Source: Chromatiales bacterium (lineage in GTDB: Bacteria; Pseudomonadota; Gammaproteobacteria; Steroidobacterales; Woeseiaceae). Taken from it: 34,284 nucleotides of DNA. Below the pieces are notes generated by a model that was not told where the DNA came from, made no database searches, and saw only the letters and a list, made by a program, of their open reading frames with translations. Location of the stretch: NCBI GenBank assembly GCA_024679535.1, contig JAIBDF010000022.1:1-34284 (forward strand), read 5' to 3'. Below, one piece after another: positions 27,406 to 34,284 of the stretch (positions within the stretch are counted from its first letter, which is position 1; each line of letters opens with the position of its first letter). Made by a program: the position numbers and the translations under genes.

Positions 27406-28739
27406 TCCTTTATTACCTTTGTCACGTTGGCGACCAGTTCTCCTTTTGACAGCCGTGCGCGAATTTCATCCCCGCTTTTGGCAGCAGCGGCGTCAGTTAG
27501 CACATTGCCCTGTGGGTTACGAACGATGGCATAGCCGCGATCGAGTGTGGCCAACGGACTGACCGAGTGCAGGGTGCGCCCCAGCAGCGCAACCCGATGA
27601 TTTAATTCCGACAGGGTTTCATGGGAACCACTGGCAAGCCGCTGACGCAGTGCAGCGAGGTGCGCTATCGATCGTTGCACCGCGAGTGCCGGAGATAGTT
27701 GCGTGAGTTTACCGCGCAGCGCCTGCGTGCCATGTTGCTGTTCGAGAATCTGGCGGCGCATTGCGGCCGCCAGCCGTGCGCGATTCTCGCGCAGGCTGTC
27801 GTGCTGTCGGCGCAAGGTAACGGCCGGGCTGGAGGCCGAAAGTCGCTTACCGAGCCAGTCAAGTTGTTGGGCGCGGTCTTCGACGGTGCGCTGTCCGATA
27901 CGGCCGACGCGCAGCGCTAGTGTGCTGATGCGATGAAGCCAGTCGCGCTGATTCGGTACAACAATTTCGGCGGCGCCTGATGGGGTTGGTGCGCGCACGT
28001 CGGCGACGAAGTCGCAAATCGTGAAATCGACCTCGTGGCCCACGGCGCTGACAATCGGAATAGGACAGTCCGCCACGGCCCTTGCCAGTGCTTCATCATT
28101 GAATGCCCACAGATCCTCGAGAGAACCGCCGCCGCGTCCGATGATGAGAACGTCGCATTCAGCCCGGCGAATCGCGGTCTGCAATGCCTCCAGCAATTCG
28201 CCAGGCGCCGCGTCACCCTGGACCGCGGCCGGATATACGACCACTGGCACCGCAGGAAAACGGCGCCCCAGAATGCTGACGACATCACGAATCGCCGCGC
28301 CGCTTGGCGAGGTGATGACGCCAATACGCCCTGGTAAGACGGGCAGTGCTTGTTTTCGGTCTTCTTCGAACAGGCCTTCGGCGAGCAATTTCTTCTTGAG
28401 CGCCTCATAGCGCTGTTTCAATACGCCTTCGCCGGCGGGCTCCATTTGCTCAACAATGAGCTGGTAGTTGCCGCGAGCCTCGTAAATGCTGACCCGCCCA
28501 TAGGCCAGCACCTTATCGCCGTTCCGGAAGCCGATGGCCGGGCCGCGCTGGCGCTGCCGGAACCATGCGGCACTGACCTGCGCGGCTTCGTCCTTGAGGC
28601 TGAAGTAGATGTGGCCAGATGCGGGTCGCGACATATTGGAGATTTCCCCCTCGACCCAGAGCCTGGCAAGCCCCTGCTCGAGCAGGGTTCGGGCCTTCCG
28701 GTTGAGTTGGGAGACAGAGATTGAGGCTTCGATTGGCAT
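27402..28739 (-). CDS. xseA: Exodeoxyribonuclease VII large subunit
   Basis: A 445-residue protein with the N-terminal OB-fold domain (SVSQLNRKARTLLEQGLARL, then HIYFSLKDEAAQVSAAWF) and the catalytic domain. Catalytic-domain motifs are GVITSPSGAAIRDV, IIGRGGGSLEDLWAFNDE and AVGHEVDFTICDFVADVRAP. A long coiled-coil C-terminal region binds XseB. The complex degrades single-stranded DNA to short oligonucleotides. It is divergent from guaB, as in E. coli. The small subunit xseB is not in the window. Confidence 0.95.
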   Translation of the reverse strand: MPIEASISVSQLNRKARTLLEQGLARLWVEGEISNMSRPASGHIYFSLKDEAAQVSAAWFRQRQRGPAIGFRNGDKVLAYGRVSIYEARGNYQLIVEQMEPAGEGVLKQRYEALKKKLLAEGLFEEDRKQALPVLPGRIGVITSPSGAAIRDVVSILGRRFPAVPVVVYPAAVQGDAAPGELLEALQTAIRRAECDVLIIGRGGGSLEDLWAFNDEALARAVADCPIPIVSAVGHEVDFTICDFVADVRAPTPSGAAEIVVPNQRDWLHRISTLALRVGRIGQRTVEDRAQQLDWLGKRLSASSPAVTLRRQHDSLRENRARLAAAMRRQILEQQHGTQALRGKLTQLSPALAVQRSIAHLAALRQRLASGSHETLSELNHRVALLGRTLHSVSPLATLDRGYAIVRNPQGNVLTDAAAAKSGDEIRARLSKGELVANVTKVIKE

Positions 28740-30323
<1,584 letters not shown>

Positions 30324-30324
<1 letters not shown>

Positions 30325-31889
30325 TGTCAGTCGATATTCATGCCCATAAGCTGCTGATCCTTGATTTCGGCAGCCAGTACACCCAGCTAATCGCCCGTCG
30401 CGTGCGTGAGGTCGGGGTTTACTCCGAGATTCACCCCTGGGATATGTCGGACGACGATATCCGGGAGTTCGGTCCGAGCGGCGTCATCCTCTCGGGTGGC
30501 CCCGAGTCGGTGAACCTCGATGATCCGCCGCGCGCACCGCAGCTCGTGTTCGAGCTTGGCGTGCCGGTTCTTGGAATCTGCTATGGCATGCAGACCATGG
30601 CGGCGCAGCTGGGCGGCACGGTCGAGGCGTCATCGCATAGGGAATTTGGCTACGCCGAGATCGAGCCGACCGAGTGTCGCTTGCTGCACAGCCTGAGCGA
30701 TGAGGCGAGTCACGCCATGCTGAAGGTGTGGATGAGTCACGGCGACCGCGTTGAGCAGATTCCGCCGGGTTTTGTCGCGACGGCAGCCAGCGCCAACTCG
30801 CCGCTTGCGGCAATGGAAGATGCCGAACGCAATTTCTACGGCGTGCAGTTTCATCCTGAAGTCACGCACACGCCACAGGGCATGGAAATCCTGCATCGCT
30901 TCGTGCGCGAGATTTGTGGCTGTTCGGGCGACTGGACTCCTGACAATATCGTGGCTGATGCGATTACTCAGGTGCGCGAACAGGTAGGCGAGGGTAAGGT
31001 GCTGCTTGGCTTGTCAGGCGGCGTGGACTCGTCAGTCGTGGCTGCGTTACTGCACGAAGCGATTGGGGACCAGCTGGTTTGCGTATTTGTCGATCACGGA
31101 CTCCTGCGTCACAACGAAGGCGACCAGGTTATGGAGACCTTTGCCGAGCACATGCACATTAACGTGATTCGTGTAAATGCAGCGGATCGCTTTTTCGGCG
31201 CGCTTGACGGTGTCAGCGATCCTGAAGAAAAGCGCAAGATTATTGGCGGCCAGTTCATCGAGGTATTTGATGAGGAGGCGCATAAGCTCGAAGGTATTGA
31301 GTGGCTGGCACAGGGCACGATCTACCCGGACGTCATCGAGTCGGCGGGCGCAAAAACGGGCAAGGCGCACGTCATCAAGTCACACCACAACGTGGGTGGC
31401 TTGCCCGAGACAATGCGCATGAAACTTGTCGAGCCGCTCCGCGAGTTGTTCAAGGATGAGGTGCGCAAGATTGGTCTTGAACTCGGCCTGCCGCGCGAGA
31501 TGGTATACCGCCACCCATTCCCGGGTCCGGGTCTCGGTGTCCGCATACTCGGTGAGGTGAAACGCGAGTACGCGGGGCTGCTGCAGCTGGCCGATGATAT
31601 TTTCATCGAAGAACTGCACAAGCAGAAGCTCTACGATGAAACCAGCCAGGCGTTCGCCGTGTTCCTGCCGGTAAAATCGGTTGGCGTCATGGGCGATGGT
31701 CGTCGCTATGACTACGTGATTGCCTTGCGCGCCGTTGAGACGATCGATTTCATGACGGCACGCTGGGCGCGACTGCCTTATGAGTTCCTGGAGCATGTTT
31801 CATTGCGCATCATCAACGAGGTTGATGGGATCTCGCGCGTCACTTACGACATCTCGGGCAAGCCGCCGGCGACGATTGAGTGGGAATAA
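30324..31889 (+). CDS. guaA: GMP synthase (glutamine-hydrolysing)
   Basis: A 521-residue bifunctional enzyme making GMP from XMP, glutamine and ATP. The N-terminal class I glutaminase has Cys86 (GICYGMQ), His177 and Glu179 (QFHPEV). The ATP-pyrophosphatase P-loop SGGVDSS is at 231-237. The C-terminal dimerisation domain ends [12 protein letters not shown], identical to E. coli. It is in one unit with guaB and overlaps the tadA start. Confidence 0.97.
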
Positions 31890-32362
31890 TGGGGTCCGAC
31901 TGGTCGCCACGTGATACGGAGTACATGCGCGCAGCGCTGGCCGAGGCGACCGTCGCCGCGGTTGAAGGAGAGGTGCCTGTCGGCGCCGTGGTTGTCATGG
32001 ATGATGACATTGTGGCGACCGGGTCTAACCGCTCAGTCCACGATTCAGATCCAAGCGGGCATGCGGAAATCATAGCGCTCCGCGCTGCCGCCGACGACCT
32101 CGGCAATCACAGGCTGACCAACGCGACGCTCTACGTCACGCTGGAACCTTGTGTAATGTGTGTCGGCGCGCTATCTCAGGCCAGGGTAGGACGCGTCGTT
32201 TTCGCCGCTTACGACAAGAAAGCAGGTGCGCTTGGCAGCGTCGAGGACCTTTCCGATTCGCGCGCATTGAATCACCGTTTTGAAGTTAATGGCGGTTTGC
32301 TTGCCGACGAGGCGGGCGAGCTGCTTAAGGTCTTCTTCGAGGCCCGACGTCAAGGAACATAA
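31889..32362 (+). CDS. tadA: tRNA-specific adenosine deaminase TadA
   Basis: I choose ATG 31889, overlapping the guaA stop by one base (TAATG), giving 157 residues; a GTG at 31880 in the same frame is a possible alternative. Zinc-deaminase motifs are His58-Ala-Glu60 (SGHAEIIAL) and Cys88-x2-Cys91 (LEPCVMC). ARVGRVVFAAYDKKAGALGS is a TadA-specific block. It makes inosine at position 34 of tRNA-Arg(ACG). The neighbouring mltF, convergent here, is also next to tadA in E. coli. Confidence 0.94.
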   Translation: MGSDWSPRDTEYMRAALAEATVAAVEGEVPVGAVVVMDDDIVATGSNRSVHDSDPSGHAEIIALRAAADDLGNHRLTNATLYVTLEPCVMCVGALSQARVGRVVFAAYDKKAGALGSVEDLSDSRALNHRFEVNGGLLADEAGELLKVFFEARRQGT

Positions 32363-32402
32363 GAGAATAGCGGCGGCGTAACTGCACGCGGCATCAACAG
32401 AG

Positions 32403-33794
32403 TCAGGTTGCTTCGCCGCCTTCCTGCGTTTCCCGAGGTTCCTCGCTCGCCGTCCCATCCTGATCGGTCAGCCACTGCAGAATGTTGTAGTAGGCGCGGA
32501 TATTATTGACGTACAACACCGGTTCCCAGCCGCGGGCGTAGCCGTAGGGTACCTGCGTATACCATTTGCGTTGCGCAAGCAGCGGCAGTGCGGTCCGGAT
32601 ATCAATCCAGGTGTCCGGATCGCCGCCTTGCGATTCGGCAATCATGCGCGCGTCCTTGATGTGATTGAAGCCGACGTTGTAGGCGGCGAGCGCCATCCAG
32701 GTTCGATCAGGCTCGGCGACGGTGTCGGCGACTCTTTCGGTTTGCCGAGCGAAGTATTGAGCGCCGCCCAGGATACTGGCCCATGGATCCTCGCGATTGT
32801 CGATGCCTAGGTAGTCGGCAGTGGCTTCTGTGAGCATCATGATGCCACGCACGCCGGTAGGCGATACGGCCTGAGCGCGCCAGTGTGACTCCTGGTAGCC
32901 GATGGCGGCAAGCAATCGCCAGTCCACGTCCCATTCGGCGCCGGCTTCTTCAAACATTGCGCGGTAGCGGGGCAGGCGGCTTTCGTAATGGCGGATGAAA
33001 TTGCGCGTGCCGACGTAGTCGTATTTCTTGGTGTGGCCGTAGTAGCGGTCGTGAACGCGAGAGAGCATTCCCGAATCACCGGCAGAGAGCACGAACTCAT
33101 CGGCCCGGGCCAGCAACGAGTCCGCGGTGCGGCGAGGAAACGCCCAGGCGATCTGGTCTTCGATATTGAGGTCGAGCGCAATGCGCAGGTCCGGATAAAA
33201 GTGCCGCTGGATATTGAAGTCAGGGCTGTCGGCGACGGTTAGTTCGACCTCACCCATTGCGACTTTGGCCAGAAGGTCCGCGAACTCGACATCGGCATTC
33301 TCGGTCCAGGTGAGGTCCGGATAGTCCTGCTGGATCTTTTGAAGGATCTCGACGTGGCTGCTCGATGCAACGATCTCGATAGATCGGTCAAGGATGTCGT
33401 CAATGGAGCGCGGCCGCCCGGTGCCGAGCTTGTAGATCAGGTGGACGTCGACCGACTCATAGGGATGACCGAAGTTGAGAAACTCGCGTCTCGTGTCGGT
33501 GATCGACAGACCGGCGGCAGCCATGTGGGCCTGGCCAGACAGCAGGAGCGGCAGAATTTCGGAGACGCTTTCGACAGTTTCGATTACCAGCGTAACGCCG
33601 AGCTCCTCGGCAAATGCCCGTACCAGATCGTATTCAGGGCCCGTGGGACCATCGGGGCTGATCGTGTAGGAGGTCGGGCTGTTCCGCGTGACGACGCGGA
33701 GTTCACCCGTTTCCAGGACCTGGTCGAGGATCGGCGCGGCCGGGGAGCACGTCCCGATGAGGCCTGCCAAACTGATGATGAGTAATAGTCGCAA
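32403..33794 (-). CDS. mltF: Membrane-bound lytic transglycosylase F (MltF)
   Basis: A 463-residue protein with an N-terminal export signal (LLLIISLAGLIGTC). Cys16 could be a lipidation site, but the lipobox is atypical. A solute-binding-protein-type regulatory domain lies at about 30-260 (GELRVVTRNSPTSY, GPEYDLVRAFAEELG). The C-terminal SLT domain has catalytic Glu302 (GYQESHW), PTGVRGIMMLT and the AYNVG motif. It cleaves the glycan strand of peptidoglycan, forming 1,6-anhydro ends. The start is TTG at 33792-33794 with GGGAAG upstream; no ATG or GTG lies between it and an upstream in-frame stop. It ends 40 bases from the tadA stop, convergent. Confidence 0.93.
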   Translation of the reverse strand: MRLLLIISLAGLIGTCSPAAPILDQVLETGELRVVTRNSPTSYTISPDGPTGPEYDLVRAFAEELGVTLVIETVESVSEILPLLLSGQAHMAAAGLSITDTRREFLNFGHPYESVDVHLIYKLGTGRPRSIDDILDRSIEIVASSSHVEILQKIQQDYPDLTWTENADVEFADLLAKVAMGEVELTVADSPDFNIQRHFYPDLRIALDLNIEDQIAWAFPRRTADSLLARADEFVLSAGDSGMLSRVHDRYYGHTKKYDYVGTRNFIRHYESRLPRYRAMFEEAGAEWDVDWRLLAAIGYQESHWRAQAVSPTGVRGIMMLTEATADYLGIDNREDPWASILGGAQYFARQTERVADTVAEPDRTWMALAAYNVGFNHIKDARMIAESQGGDPDTWIDIRTALPLLAQRKWYTQVPYGYARGWEPVLYVNNIRAYYNILQWLTDQDGTASEEPRETQEGGEAT

Positions 33795-33854
33795 GCGCGG
33801 CTTCCCATATCGCTGGAAGGGTGATTATCGCATCAGGCGGCGCGGAATGGACCC

Positions 33855-33883
33855 TTGACATTGGACAGTTTGCTCACCAATAT
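33855..33883 (+). promoter_or_regulatory. Probable sigma-70 promoter of tRNA-Ser
   Basis: A perfect -35 box TTGACA (33855-33860) is followed after 17 bases by CAATAT (33878-33883) and a GC-rich discriminator. The predicted start is about a dozen bases before the tRNA. Confidence 0.65.
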
Positions 33884-33901
33884 TCCTGCCCCCGACCTCA
33901 C

Positions 33902-33992
<91 letters not shown>

Positions 33993-34000
33993 ATTAGGAA

Positions 34001-34030
34001 ACTAATCCCTTGTTATTGCAGGGGTTTAGT
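34001..34030 (+). terminator. Probable terminator hairpin of tRNA-Ser
   Basis: ACTAATCCCTTG (34001-34012) pairs with CAGGGGTTTAGT (34019-34030) over 12 positions with one mismatch and one G-T pair, around a 6-base loop, 8 bases after the tRNA. The following TCTCTAGTC is only moderately T-rich. Confidence 0.55.
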
Positions 34031-34284
34031 TCTCTAGTCTTGAATTGCCCATACTTCAGACCATACTTCGCTCTGCGCTGCTCCAGTTTTCAAGCAGACA
34101 ATTGTTGCGTTCGTTATCAGCAGATTCTCTCTATGCACTGGGGATGCACTGGGTCAAAAAAACGGTTCAACTCGATCTGACCGGAGGGAGTGGCGTATTA
34201 CGCTTCCGTCCAATTGATTGGATGGTCACCCATACGCAGTAAGATTGCTCAATTGGCTTCCACGCATTCGCTCTTCGTGCAGCA
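34031..34284. other. Gene-free low-GC stretch after tRNA-Ser, possible island edge
   Basis: No convincing gene is seen on either strand to the window end. A hand count gives about 49% GC, well below the neighbouring genes. It holds small direct repeats, CCATACTTC at 34049-34057 and 34061-34069, and ATGCACTGGG at 34133-34142 and 34144-34153, plus the palindrome TCCAATTGATTGGA at 34209-34222. The 3' ends of tRNA-Ser genes are common integration sites, so this may be the start of an accessory region or a decayed remnant. Confidence 0.35.

Noticed and set aside
34045-34242. 65-residue open frame after tRNA-Ser
   Set aside because: No ribosome site, no family likeness, composition like non-coding DNA; the stretch contains short repeats.

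Overview
The window reads as a chromosomal segment of a marine or soil-type gammaproteobacterium from the Xanthomonadales / Steroidobacterales / Woeseiales side of the class. This placement is an inference. It rests on housekeeping proteins that resemble E. coli proteins from memory (GuaA, GuaB, IscA, Ndk, XerD), on the gammaproteobacterial blocks queA-tgt-yajC-secDF, suhB/trmJ-isc and rlmN-pilF-rodZ-hisS-yfgM-bamB-der, and on a MetX protein that looks like the Xanthomonas-type serine O-succinyltransferase. Coding density is very high, overall GC looks close to 60%, and many neighbours are coupled by ATGA or GTGA overlaps.

Layout. Bases 1-3686 hold a fatty-acid / branched-chain acyl-CoA block: the 3' part of the electron-transfer-flavoprotein:ubiquinone oxidoreductase gene, converging with a minus-strand acyltransferase > thiolase > HSD10-type dehydrogenase run. 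Bases 3881-6313 carry xerD, dsbC, and a tRNA-Leu(CAA) apparently co-transcribed with a zinc-ribbon Nudix hydrolase. Bases 6386-8607 form a small signalling operon: ECF sigma factor, single-pass membrane protein (probable anti-sigma factor) and a secreted double-PDZ protein without a protease domain. Bases 8680-13986 are queA-tgt-yajC-secD-secF. Here the queA start codon lies inside a perfect 12-bp inverted repeat.

Bases 13994-17470 contain suhB (minus), trmJ and a three-gene remnant of the isc operon. This remnant has an IscS-type cysteine desulfurase without the usual C-terminal tail, an IscU-like protein that keeps only one of the three cluster-ligand cysteines, and a fully conventional IscA. 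IscR, HscB, HscA and ferredoxin are absent from the locus. I consider this the most unusual system in the window. Bases 17637-25481 continue with ndk, rlmN, pilF, rodZ, hisS, yfgM, bamB and der. MetX follows, convergent and overlapping with a minus-strand xseA > M23 peptidase pair. Bases 28855-32362 are guaB-guaA-tadA, convergent with mltF. The window ends with tRNA-Ser(CGA) and about 290 bases without a recognisable gene and of lower GC, which may be the edge of a tRNA-linked accessory region.

Functionally most of the window is core metabolism and envelope or RNA maintenance: queuosine and other RNA modifications (QueA, Tgt, TrmJ, RlmN, TadA), Sec translocation, outer-membrane assembly (BamB, YfgM), cell shape (RodZ), purine synthesis and Fe-S assembly. 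No CRISPR array, insertion sequence or phage gene was recognised.
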